The notes under the pieces: model-generated | Seen by the model: only the letters and a program-made list of their open reading frames with translations | Told to the model about the DNA's origin: nothing | Databases searched by the model: none | Translations under genes and position numbers: made by a program | In this document: positions 1 to 6,921 of the stretch, piece by piece | Position numbering within the stretch: position 1 is the first letter of the stretch | Layout of the letters: each line of letters starts with the position of its first letter | Source: Autumnicola psychrophila | Lineage (GTDB): Bacteria > Bacteroidota > Bacteroidia > Flavobacteriales > Flavobacteriaceae | Length of the DNA stretch: 64,000 nt | Direction of reading: 5' to 3' | NCBI RefSeq assembly: GCF_031846645.1 | Contig: NZ_JAVRHN010000007.1 | Location: forward strand, 62,001 to 126,000

Positions 1-160
1 GGCAAATGTTGGTGGTGCAGCATCTGCTCCTGTTGTAGCCGCCGCTTTCCATCCTTCTCTTGCAACAGTTGGCGTGCTCCTTGCTGTATTTGGTTATGTA
101 GTTGGAACCTACGGTGCAATTTTGTGTACAATTTTAATGCAAATGGCTTCCACCAGTTAG
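1..160 (+). CDS. DUF819 family integral membrane protein, C-terminal end (partial)
   Basis: The reading frame enters from the left edge (first full codon at 2) and stops with TAG at 158-160. The visible 52 residues are small and hydrophobic, with an ANVGGAASAPVVAAAFHPSL stretch followed by a final membrane span (VGVLLAVFGYVVGTYGA). That pattern matches the C-terminus of DUF819 (YjcL-like) membrane proteins, whose substrate is unknown. The N-terminal bulk lies outside the window. The family call rests on this short tail only. Confidence 0.6.
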   Translation, partial: ANVGGAASAPVVAAAFHPSLATVGVLLAVFGYVVGTYGAILCTILMQMASTS

Positions 161-213
161 TATATACAGGAAATTTATAAGATATTTGCGCTCCAAAATT
201 TATTGCTATTAAC

Positions 214-963
214 ATGAAAAAAACAGGCCTTCTTTTACTATTCGTTCTTTGTATTACCGCATGCTCTGAAACAGAGAGCAATTTAACTGTAAGAGGAAAA
301 ATTGACGGACTTAAAAAAGGTACCGTGTATCTGCAAAAAATAGAAGACACTGTTATGGTTAATTTGGACTCTGTGGAAATTCAGGGTGATCCTCATTTTG
401 TACTGGAAACCTATATAGAAAGTCCACAAATGATGTACCTGTACCTGGACAAAATAGATAATTCTGAATATGATGACAGGTTGGATTTCTTTGCCGATGC
501 GGGTGAAATTACGATAAATACCAAACTGGAAAAGTTTGAAACCGCTGCAAAAATAGTTGGTTCGAAAAATCAGGAGAAATTGGTCGAGTATCGCAAAATA
601 ATGAAGCGATTTAACGACAGTAATCTCGATTTAATCAAATCCAGTTTTGAAGCACAACAGGCTCAGGATGAAGATAAGCTAATGGAGATAGACCAGGAGT
701 ATGATAAACTGCTAAAAAGAAAATATCTCTATACCGTTAACTTTGCTATTAATAATAAAGATTTGGAGATCGCTCCCTACCTTGCCCTTTCCGAAGTATT
801 TGATGCAAATATTAAATACCTGGACACGATTTACAATTCTTTAAGCAAAGATGTAATAAAATCTAAATATGGTAAGGACTTAAAGAAATTTCTTAAGGAG
901 AGAAGAGAGGAAATAGAACTTCAGGAAGAGATTGAAGAAGAATATGCCGGGGAAAATTCCTGA
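214..963 (+). CDS. DUF4369-type lipoprotein
   Basis: 249 residues. A lipoprotein signal peptide is visible (MKKTGLLLLFVLCITAC, lipobox ITAC, Cys17), so the mature protein should be membrane-anchored. The segment after it (about residues 24-120) starts with TVRGKIDGLKKGTVYLQKI and resembles the DUF4369 domain that Bacteroidota proteins often carry in front of a thioredoxin/AhpC domain. Here no CxxC thioredoxin domain follows: the C-terminal half is charged and helical and ends in a Glu-rich tail. It may be a stand-alone member of the family. Function unknown. It sits 92 bp upstream of mqo on the same strand, but mqo has its own promoter-like box. Confidence 0.75.
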   Translation: MKKTGLLLLFVLCITACSETESNLTVRGKIDGLKKGTVYLQKIEDTVMVNLDSVEIQGDPHFVLETYIESPQMMYLYLDKIDNSEYDDRLDFFADAGEITINTKLEKFETAAKIVGSKNQEKLVEYRKIMKRFNDSNLDLIKSSFEAQQAQDEDKLMEIDQEYDKLLKRKYLYTVNFAINNKDLEIAPYLALSEVFDANIKYLDTIYNSLSKDVIKSKYGKDLKKFLKERREEIELQEEIEEEYAGENS

Positions 964-1034
964 TTTTTCACTCCTAAAAATTTCTTCCTTCGAAGTATTA
1001 GTATATATTTAAAAGTATTGGCAGGTCAATTTTC

Positions 1035-1042
1035 TAAATTTG
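1035..1042 (+). promoter_or_regulatory. Promoter -7 box upstream of mqo
   Basis: TAAATTTG matches the Bacteroidota -7 consensus TAnnTTTG exactly and ends 13 bp before the mqo ATG, giving a leader of roughly 10 nt. A good -33 TTTG at the usual 19-21 bp distance is not evident, so this is a candidate. Confidence 0.45.
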
Positions 1043-1055
1043 AGAAAAGACTTGT

Positions 1056-2561
1056 ATGACTTTTAAAATTCCTTCTGAAAACAACTACGATATAATTTGT
1101 GTAGGCGGTGGCATCATGAGCGCCACTCTGGCCCTAATGATGAAACTGCTGGAACCAAAAAGCAAGATCCTCATTCTAGAAAGACTTGAAAAAGTAGCCG
1201 AGGAAAGTACTGAAGCCTGGAACAATGCAGGAACCGGACATTCTGCCTTATGTGAACTTAATTATACTCCTGAAGGAGAAAATGGCAATATTCACGTTTC
1301 TAAAGCCATTAAGATTTTCGAACAGTTCGAAACCACCAAGCAATTCTGGGCTTACCTTGTTGGGCAGGGTTTTGTAAAGGATCCAAAGAACTTCCTGAGG
1401 TCTGTACCTCATCATAGTTGGGTAAGAGGAGAAGATGACGTAAAATTTCTTAAAAAGCGTTACGAAGCAATGAAATCTGTACCTTTCTTTGAAAGCATGG
1501 AGTTTTCTGAAGATTTCGAAACACTGAAAAAATGGTTTCCGCTTATCATGGAAAACAGAGACAGAAATGAGAAAATGGCAGCTACCAGAATGGAGTTAGG
1601 AACCGAAGTGAATTTCGGTAAACTCACCGAAAGATATTTTCATATCCTTCAGACACAATTTGATGTTCCTGTTCTTCGCGGCCATGAAGTTCTTGACATA
1701 GATCCGGAAAAAAAACAGGAATGGAAAGTGGAAGCAAAAAACCTAAAGACCGGGGAAAAATGTCATTATGATGCCGAACATGTCTTTATAGGTGCCGGTG
1801 GCGGAGCTTTACCTTTATTACAGAAGGTAGAAATTGAAGAAAAAGATGGCTACGGTGGCTTTCCGGTAAGCGGGCAATGGCTCTACTGCAAAAATCGTGA
1901 AATTATAGAGAAACATCATGCTAAAGTTTACAGCAAAGCGGGACCAGATGCACCTCCAATGTCCACACCACATCTGGACAGCAGGTTTATTGATGGTAAA
2001 AAAGAGTTGCTCTTTGGTCCTTTTGCAGGTTTCACCACCAAATTTTTGAAAGAGGGATCTAAACTCGATCTTCCAAAAACAATAAATATTGATAATATTC
2101 CTTCGATGTGGGGCGTTTTCTGGCACAATTTACCGCTCACGAAATACCTTATAAAACAGGTTACTATGGGTCATAAAGAACGGATGGAAGATTTAAGGGT
2201 CTTTGTGAAAGATGCAAAAGCTGAAGATTGGGACTTGCGAATTGCAGGACAGCGAGTCCAGATCATAAAAAGGGACAAAGAACAAGGTGGAATTTTGGAA
2301 TTTGGCACGGACCTCGTGCACAGTACAGATGGAACGATAACTGCCCTTTTAGGTGCCTCACCGGGAGCATCGGTTGCAGTACCCATTATGATAGATGTGC
2401 TGAAGGTTGCTTTTCCTGAAAAGTTAAAATCTGCAAAATGGCAGGAAAAACTTTCAGAAATGGTGCCTTTCTGGAATAAAAATATTGAGAATAACATTGA
2501 AGAATTTCAGCAGGCACAAGCTAATTCTTCTAAAAAACTGGAACTGGACGTACTGCATTAG
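1056..2561 (+). CDS. mqo: Malate:quinone oxidoreductase
   Basis: 501 residues, the usual size for Mqo. This FAD-dependent peripheral membrane enzyme oxidises L-malate to oxaloacetate and passes the electrons to the quinone pool, bypassing NAD-linked malate dehydrogenase in the TCA cycle. An N-terminal Rossmann dinucleotide site is visible (IICVGGGIMSATLA, about residues 13-26), followed by the family motif EESTEAWNNAGTGHSALCEL. The LVHSTDGTITALLGASPGAS segment near residue 430 is typical of the C-terminal FAD-binding part. The ATG lies 13 bp after an exact -7 box, which supports this start. A copy of the dispersed GGTCGATAATTG repeat begins only 6 bp after the stop codon. Confidence 0.96.
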   Translation: MTFKIPSENNYDIICVGGGIMSATLALMMKLLEPKSKILILERLEKVAEESTEAWNNAGTGHSALCELNYTPEGENGNIHVSKAIKIFEQFETTKQFWAYLVGQGFVKDPKNFLRSVPHHSWVRGEDDVKFLKKRYEAMKSVPFFESMEFSEDFETLKKWFPLIMENRDRNEKMAATRMELGTEVNFGKLTERYFHILQTQFDVPVLRGHEVLDIDPEKKQEWKVEAKNLKTGEKCHYDAEHVFIGAGGGALPLLQKVEIEEKDGYGGFPVSGQWLYCKNREIIEKHHAKVYSKAGPDAPPMSTPHLDSRFIDGKKELLFGPFAGFTTKFLKEGSKLDLPKTINIDNIPSMWGVFWHNLPLTKYLIKQVTMGHKERMEDLRVFVKDAKAEDWDLRIAGQRVQIIKRDKEQGGILEFGTDLVHSTDGTITALLGASPGASVAVPIMIDVLKVAFPEKLKSAKWQEKLSEMVPFWNKNIENNIEEFQQAQANSSKKLELDVLH

Positions 2562-2567
2562 GCAGAA

Positions 2568-2590
2568 GGTTGATAATTGTCATTTTTCGC
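2568..2590 (+). repeat. Dispersed GGTCGATAATTG-type repeat, copy 1
   Basis: GGTTGATAATTGTCATTTTT with one side base changed, directly after mqo and before the next lipoprotein gene. One member of the intergenic family described under findings. Confidence 0.6.
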
Positions 2591-2677
2591 ACTACGCCAG
2601 AGTCAGACGTATTTATAGGAAAAACGGTTTAGATATTGGCGTTTCTTTTAAAACCCTGTTTTACATAAAATAATCGA

Positions 2678-3082
2678 ATGAAAAAATACTTATTACTATT
2701 AGCAGCATTTGGATTTTTATTTTTTACTTCATGTAGTGACGATACCGATGAAAACCCGGGTGTTGTGGGCACCTGGGTAGTAACAAATATTGAAACAGTT
2801 GCTCCAGTTAAAACCAATACATGTGACAGCCAGTCAACAATAACCTTTTATGGAGATGATACACTAAGTTCTTCACTTTACATCGAACTTAATAATTGTC
2901 AGGAAGATTCAGCCAAAGGTACCTGGTACAACGAAGAAGGTAACTACTTTGTGTATCTTGAAAATTCAGGGGAACTAGAAGGAACACTTCGCTTTAGAAA
3001 TGCCAACAAGATTTCTTTCTTTACAGATTTTGTACTTGATGATCAAATCATACCGGCAACCTTTACACTGGAAAGACTGTAA
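2678..3082 (+). CDS. Small lipocalin-like lipoprotein
   Basis: 134 residues. The signal peptide has a clear lipobox (FLFFTSC, Cys19) followed by an acidic SDDTDEN stretch, then GVVGTWVVTNIE, the start motif of the lipocalin-like beta-barrel found in many short Bacteroidota lipoproteins. The rest is beta-rich with two Cys (about residues 49 and 74). Ligand unknown. A strong hairpin terminator lies about 29 bp downstream, so transcription ends here. Confidence 0.7.
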   Translation: MKKYLLLLAAFGFLFFTSCSDDTDENPGVVGTWVVTNIETVAPVKTNTCDSQSTITFYGDDTLSSSLYIELNNCQEDSAKGTWYNEEGNYFVYLENSGELEGTLRFRNANKISFFTDFVLDDQIIPATFTLERL

Positions 3083-3111
3083 ATCAATTTTTACAATTTA
3101 AATATAAAAAA

Positions 3112-3137
3112 AGCCCCTCCAAAAAAGGAGGGGCTTT
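3112..3137 (+). terminator. Rho-independent terminator
   Basis: AGCCCCTCC, six-base loop, GGAGGGGCT, then TTTT: a 9 bp GC-rich perfect stem that terminates the lipoprotein gene. The same hairpin, with one loop change, recurs at 3235-3258. Confidence 0.85.
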
Positions 3138-3143
3138 TACTTA

Positions 3144-3218
3144 AGAGCCGATGGAGGGACTTCCTTCGACTGCGTAGTAAAAAACTGCCTCCGCTCTGGA
3201 CAGGCTTCTCGCCCTCAC
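3144..3218 (-). repeat. Degenerate duplicate of tRNA-Thr 3' end plus shared tail (copy A)
   Basis: On the plus strand AGAGCCGATGGAGGGAC repeats the 3' end of the intact tRNA-Thr at 3269-3342 (offset about 124 bp), then diverges into a CTTCGACTGCG...GGACAGGCTTCTCGCCCT segment. The same segment follows the degenerate tRNA ends at 23874, 25706 and 26251. It cannot fold as a tRNA. Confidence 0.75.
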
Positions 3219-3234
3219 TAAAATGGAACAAAAA

Positions 3235-3258
3235 AGCCCCTCCAAAAATGGAGGGGCT
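3235..3258 (-). terminator. Terminator of tRNA-Thr
   Basis: A 9 bp perfect stem (AGCCCCTCC/GGAGGGGCT) lies 10 bp beyond the tRNA 3' end. It is followed on the minus strand by a run of six T (plus-strand A run 3229-3234). It is a near-identical duplicate of the hairpin at 3112-3135. Confidence 0.8.
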
Positions 3259-3268
3259 TTCAAATAAG

Positions 3269-3342
3269 AGCCGATGGAGGGACTCGAACCCACGACCTGC
3301 TGATTACAAATCAGCTGCTCTAGCCAGCTGAGCTACATCGGC
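3269..3342 (-). tRNA. tRNA-Thr(UGU)
   Basis: The minus strand folds as a cloverleaf: acceptor GCCGATG/CATCGGC, D-arm GCTC..GAGC, anticodon arm CTGAT-TTGTAAT-type with anticodon TGT, and T-arm with GTTCGAG. CCA is not encoded. The sequence is identical to the copy at 26368-26441. It starts 9 bp downstream of the 88-residue gene and is probably transcribed with it. Confidence 0.95.
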
Positions 3343-3351
3343 AAAAAACTA

Positions 3352-3618
3352 CTATAAAGCGTTTACCTTTTCCACTAAAGCATTCGCCTTAGTTTCAAAT
3401 TCTTTATTCACTTCTTTAAAATGTTTTTTATTATCTTCTACGTCCTTCTTGTTGATCTTTGCAATTAGGTCGTCAAAAGTAGCGATAGCTTCGTCTACGA
3501 TCGCTTCAGATTTTGCAGGATCTTCTTTAGGATTGGCAGCCTGGTGAATATAAGCGGCATCTATAATATCGCCCATTACATTATTCACATCTCTTTTCAA
3601 TACTCTTTTACTTGCCAT
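3352..3618 (-). CDS. Conserved small hypothetical protein
   Basis: 88 residues, charged (Lys, Asp, Glu rich) and predicted mostly helical, with no signal peptide or membrane span. It begins MASKRVLKRDVNNVMGDIID. It looks like a small soluble flavobacterial protein of unknown function; no catalytic motif is recognisable. It is the last gene before tRNA-Thr, and 80 bp separate it from bcp upstream. Confidence 0.65.
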   Translation of the reverse strand: MASKRVLKRDVNNVMGDIIDAAYIHQAANPKEDPAKSEAIVDEAIATFDDLIAKINKKDVEDNKKHFKEVNKEFETKANALVEKVNAL

Positions 3619-3698
3619 TTTGAATAAATTTTCGGCTGCGAATTTAATCTATTTTTTGATATGCTAAAGAAACTACAGCACATTTTTTCTAAAAAATA

Positions 3699-4154
3699 TT
3701 ATTTCATTTTCTCCAGGGCGGTTAATGCTTCAGGAATATGCCGCGTTGCATTCATACTATTAAACTTATAACGCAATATTCCCTGCATGTCAAAGATAAA
3801 AGTTTCCCTTCCCGGAATCATTCCCAGCAGGTTCGGCTTTACACCAAAAAGATCCCTTGCCGTTTTATCTTCATCTGAAAGAAAAATAAAAGGTAAGTTG
3901 TACTTAGAAATAAATTTTTGATGAGACTCTTCAGAGTCTGCACTTATTCCTATTACCTCTGCTCCCAACTCCTTAAAATCCTCATACTTATCCCTGAAAG
4001 AACAAGCTTCTTTCGTACAGCCGGGGGTGAAATCCTTCGGATAAAAATAAACCACAAAAGGCTGAATTCCTTTAACTGAAGAAAAATCGAAAGTATTACC
4101 ATTCTGATCCTTTAATCCGATTTCCGGAATACTGTCGCCAACTTTAAGTGCCAT
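3699..4154 (-). CDS. bcp: Thioredoxin-dependent peroxiredoxin, Bcp/PrxQ type
   Basis: 151 residues, full length. It reduces hydrogen peroxide and organic hydroperoxides in the cytoplasm at the expense of thioredoxin. The peroxidatic site is PKDFTPGC with Cys46, and a second Cys at 51 gives the CxxxxC spacing of atypical 2-Cys Bcp proteins. The AhpC/TSA fold covers the whole length. It ends the minus-strand set idi-queD-bcp; 5 bp separate it from queD, so one transcript is likely, read from the promoter before idi. Confidence 0.93.
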   Translation of the reverse strand: MALKVGDSIPEIGLKDQNGNTFDFSSVKGIQPFVVYFYPKDFTPGCTKEACSFRDKYEDFKELGAEVIGISADSEESHQKFISKYNLPFIFLSDEDKTARDLFGVKPNLLGMIPGRETFIFDMQGILRYKFNSMNATRHIPEALTALEKMK

Positions 4155-4159
4155 ATTAT

Positions 4160-4570
4160 TTATTCTCCTTTATAAGTGACAAAATTACGCGGAGTCTCAT
4201 AAAGTGTAACCATCAGTTCAAGGTCCTCCCTTAGATTATTCCGGAGTTTGTTCCAGATTACCACGGCAATATTTTCTGCAGTAGGGTTAAGTGTTCTAAA
4301 CTCTTCCACCTCAACGTTTAAATTTTTATGGTCAAAAGGCTGCTCAACTTCAGTATAAATTAGATCTTTCAAAACTTTAAGATCCATCACAAAGCCTGTT
4401 TCAGGGTCTATTTCTCCGGTAACAGAAACCGTAAGCTCATAATTATGACCATGGTAATTAGGATTGCTGCACTTTCCGAAAACTTCTTCATTTTTCGCAT
4501 CATCCCATTCTTTCCTGAAAAGACGGTGGGCAGCATTAAAATGTGCTTTTCTATGGACGGTTAACCTCAT
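4160..4570 (-). CDS. queD: 6-carboxy-5,6,7,8-tetrahydropterin synthase (6-pyruvoyl-tetrahydropterin synthase family)
   Basis: 136 residues. In the queuosine/7-deazaguanine pathway QueD converts 7,8-dihydroneopterin triphosphate to 6-carboxytetrahydropterin. The zinc ligands are visible as His15 (HFNAAH) and His40/His42 (YHGH); Cys34 (GKCSNPNYHGH) is the catalytic cysteine. Its ATG overlaps the end of idi by 4 bp, so translation is coupled. A biopterin-type synthase role cannot be excluded from sequence, but the bacterial QueD size and motif favour queuosine synthesis. No other que gene is in the window. Confidence 0.88.
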   Translation of the reverse strand: MRLTVHRKAHFNAAHRLFRKEWDDAKNEEVFGKCSNPNYHGHNYELTVSVTGEIDPETGFVMDLKVLKDLIYTEVEQPFDHKNLNVEVEEFRTLNPTAENIAVVIWNKLRNNLREDLELMVTLYETPRNFVTYKGE

Positions 4571-5085
4571 GATTTTATATGTGAATAATACTTATCGAAT
4601 ATTATTTTAAACCATTCGGTATATATTTCAGGATTCTGTTTCATATCCTTCTCTACATCCTCAAGGCTAATCCACTTCCAGTCTGCAACTTCATCTGGAT
4701 TCAAATCTGGTTCTCCTTCAAATTTCCCAACCAAAATATGGTCGAATTCATGCTCTGTCAGACCATTGTCGAAAGGGGCTTTATATATAAATGAAATGGT
4801 ATCTTTTAAATCTGTCGAGAAACCCATTTCTTCCTGGAGACGTCTTTTTCCAGCCTGTATATTTGTTTCTCCCTCGCGCTGGTGGCTGCAACAGGTATTT
4901 GTCCATAAACCGGGGGAATGGTATTTTGAAAGTGCACGCTGCTGAATCATGGTCTCTCCCTTCTCATTAAAAACGAAAACTGAAAATGCCCTGTGCAAAA
5001 GCGCCTTTTCATGAGCTTCAATCTTTTCCATAAGACCAACCTGCTCATCCTTTTCGTTAACTAAAATAACCTTTTCCTTTGCCAT
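4567..5085 (-). CDS. idi: Isopentenyl-diphosphate delta-isomerase, type I
   Basis: 172 residues. A Nudix-fold, metal-dependent cytoplasmic enzyme that interconverts IPP and DMAPP for isoprenoid synthesis (quinone side chains, undecaprenyl phosphate, carotenoids). The motif WTNTCCSH holds the active-site Cys (Cys66), and TEHEFDHILVG holds the catalytic Glu. The Nudix helix is EGETNIQAGKRRLQEEMG. It is the first gene of idi-queD-bcp and is preceded by one of the clearest promoters in the window. The close linkage of isoprenoid, queuosine and peroxide genes has no obvious pathway logic. Confidence 0.93.
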   Translation of the reverse strand: MAKEKVILVNEKDEQVGLMEKIEAHEKALLHRAFSVFVFNEKGETMIQQRALSKYHSPGLWTNTCCSHQREGETNIQAGKRRLQEEMGFSTDLKDTISFIYKAPFDNGLTEHEFDHILVGKFEGEPDLNPDEVADWKWISLEDVEKDMKQNPEIYTEWFKIIFDKYYSHIKS

Positions 5086-5101
5086 TTTTTCTATTGAAAA
5101 T

Positions 5102-5134
5102 CAAATGTACAAAATAGCCAATACCTTTACCAAA
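5102..5134 (-). promoter_or_regulatory. Promoter of idi-queD-bcp (-33/-7)
   Basis: Read on the minus strand: TTTG (5134-5131), 21 bp spacer, TACATTTG (5109-5102). This is an exact match to the Bacteroidota sigma-ABfr consensus TTTG-N19-21-TAnnTTTG. It gives a leader of about 13 nt before the idi ATG, with no Shine-Dalgarno. Confidence 0.7.
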
Positions 5135-5153
5135 TAAGTTTTTTCAGGTATTA

Positions 5154-6767
5154 CTACTTTGTGTTTTGTTTAAGTCGGCCGGAATAGAGAGAGCAGTCTA
5201 TGGATAGAATAAATTCTGATCGCCTATTGATTTCATGCTGCTTTTCGTTACAGGGAACACCGTTTATGCAGTCATTCATAATTTCGGTTTCACCATAACC
5301 GCGACCGGAAATCCGTTTTGGATCTATACCTTTCTGCAGGAGATAATCCTTTGTCACTGCTACTCTTTCTTCAGAAAGTTTTAGATTATAATCGTCATCT
5401 GCCCTGCAATCTGTATGAGAACGAACATCGATGAGCAATTCGGGATAATCATTCATAAAACCTACAATCCGGTCCAGTTCCTTTTTTGCTTCCGTCTTAA
5501 TTTCAGCTTTATCCAGGTCGAAATGAATGTGATTCAGCTTTAATAATTTTGCCAAATCGTCCCCTACCCTGGCAGCAATTACCGACTCCTGTGCATTTTC
5601 ATTATCAAATCTTACGAGATTCTGTTTTCGTTTTACTTCCGCAGCATAAAAACTCCAATTAAAAAAGGTACGCATCGCCGCAATATGTTGTTCTGTATCA
5701 CCAAAAATACTGTGCCCGGCCTGGTACATTACCAGTCCGTTTTGCTTATTATCAAAACCATGACCGTAAACAACAATGGCGGCTTCCGCTTTAGTTAAAG
5801 AGGGATTATCAGGCGCCGAAGGATCCATTACAATTTTCTTTACTCCGTATCTCCATAAATTTCTATTTCTCGGATAAAAAACCCGCTCAGATCCATTTAA
5901 ATATGCATTATCTGAAATTCCTAAATATTGGGAAACAGGATCTGCAGGTTGTAAATGAGTGTATGGTGGCGTAGCGTGGCGATGTTCATGATACGGAATT
6001 AAACCCGCACTGGCAGCTCCTGCAAATCCTGCTGAAAGAAAATTAAGCTGAATTGGTTTTTTGTCAGCGCCTACTTCTTCTATTCCCACCAGGTTTTCCA
6101 ATTGACTTCCTGCATGGCAACCGGCCCAGATCGCACCTTTGTAATTGCGATTCCAGTAATAAAGATTATTATGGGTTTCAAATTTTGGCTCCGCATGCGG
6201 CATCACAAAAATATCATCGCACACTCCAAGTTCTGTTGGGTTTTTCCAATTTGCAGGATTACTACCACCGAAGGCTTCCGCAGGAATTTCTGCAGCTTCA
6301 AAAAATGGAAGTGCAATATTTCCGTTTTGCCTGTCCAGCGTCCATTTTGGTGCGACAGAAAGAGTGGTGAAAATTGGCAAATTCAGGTTTGAAACTGCAA
6401 ACTTCCCAACCACTCCCTTTTTTTGCCAGTTTTCGATCTTCTGTTTTACTTCCTCAGTGATGTAAGAAACCGGGACAACAAAAGAGCTGCCTCTAAATTC
6501 AATACTATCATGAATAAAATCAACTCCGTCCTTCTCTTTTTCGGGATTTATGACCCATTTTATCTCTACCGACTCGTTTTTCAGCAAATCATGCAGTAAA
6601 CCATACGGTTTTAGCGCATTAGAAGACGTCTGCGGCCTTACGCCCATGTTTACCAGGTAAGAACCTGCTGCAATATGTTCCATTTGCGTCTGTGCAGAAG
6701 ATATCCGCGGAAAAATTACAAGTAAAATTCCCAATATCAGTAATTTATATTCTGAAGAAATCTTCAT
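5154..6767 (-). CDS. OmpA-family outer-membrane protein with large N-terminal domain
   Basis: With the start at 6767 the protein has 537 residues. The frame is open back to 6911, but the extra 48 codons run through a copy of the dispersed intergenic repeat (6821-6840), whereas Met at 6767 begins a normal signal peptide (MKISSEYKLLILGILLVI...SSAQ). After it comes a domain of about 330 residues (VRPQTSSNALKPYGLLHDLL, then ADPVSQYLG). I think similar segments occur at the front of large secreted Bacteroidota proteins, but I cannot name the family. The C-terminal about 120 residues are a clear OmpA peptidoglycan-binding domain (HIHFDLDKAEIK, RISGRGYGETEIMNDC, EINRRSEFIL). It probably links the outer membrane to the wall. 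Confidence 0.75.
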   Translation of the reverse strand: MKISSEYKLLILGILLVIFPRISSAQTQMEHIAAGSYLVNMGVRPQTSSNALKPYGLLHDLLKNESVEIKWVINPEKEKDGVDFIHDSIEFRGSSFVVPVSYITEEVKQKIENWQKKGVVGKFAVSNLNLPIFTTLSVAPKWTLDRQNGNIALPFFEAAEIPAEAFGGSNPANWKNPTELGVCDDIFVMPHAEPKFETHNNLYYWNRNYKGAIWAGCHAGSQLENLVGIEEVGADKKPIQLNFLSAGFAGAASAGLIPYHEHRHATPPYTHLQPADPVSQYLGISDNAYLNGSERVFYPRNRNLWRYGVKKIVMDPSAPDNPSLTKAEAAIVVYGHGFDNKQNGLVMYQAGHSIFGDTEQHIAAMRTFFNWSFYAAEVKRKQNLVRFDNENAQESVIAARVGDDLAKLLKLNHIHFDLDKAEIKTEAKKELDRIVGFMNDYPELLIDVRSHTDCRADDDYNLKLSEERVAVTKDYLLQKGIDPKRISGRGYGETEIMNDCINGVPCNEKQHEINRRSEFILSIDCSLYSGRLKQNTK

Positions 6768-6820
6768 AAGCCCCAAATGCTCAACCTGAAAGTTACGGAC
6801 TTTTAAAAAAATGAAACCCG

Positions 6821-6840
6821 AAAAATGCCAATTATCGACC
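6821..6840 (-). repeat. Dispersed GGTCGATAATTG-type repeat, copy 2
   Basis: Minus-strand GGTCGATAATTGGCATTTTT, a one-base variant of the consensus. It lies in the divergent region between the OmpA-family gene and prfC. Confidence 0.7.
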
Positions 6841-6871
6841 ATAATTCCGCAGAGAATTAGGATCTCAGTTC

Positions 6872-6903
6872 TTCGAAAAATTCCTGAAAGAATAGTACTT
6901 TTG
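6872..6903 (+). promoter_or_regulatory. Promoter of prfC (-33/-7)
   Basis: TTCG (6872-6875), 20 bp spacer, TACTTTTG (6896-6903). The -7 box matches TAnnTTTG exactly and the -33 has one mismatch. The ATG follows 18 bp later. Confidence 0.6.
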
Positions 6904-6921
6904 CGCTTCAATTATCAATAG

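Noticed and set aside
3144..3218. A complete tRNA pseudogene
   Set aside because: Only the last 17-18 bases of the tRNA are kept; no D-arm, anticodon arm or acceptor partner exists in the following sequence.
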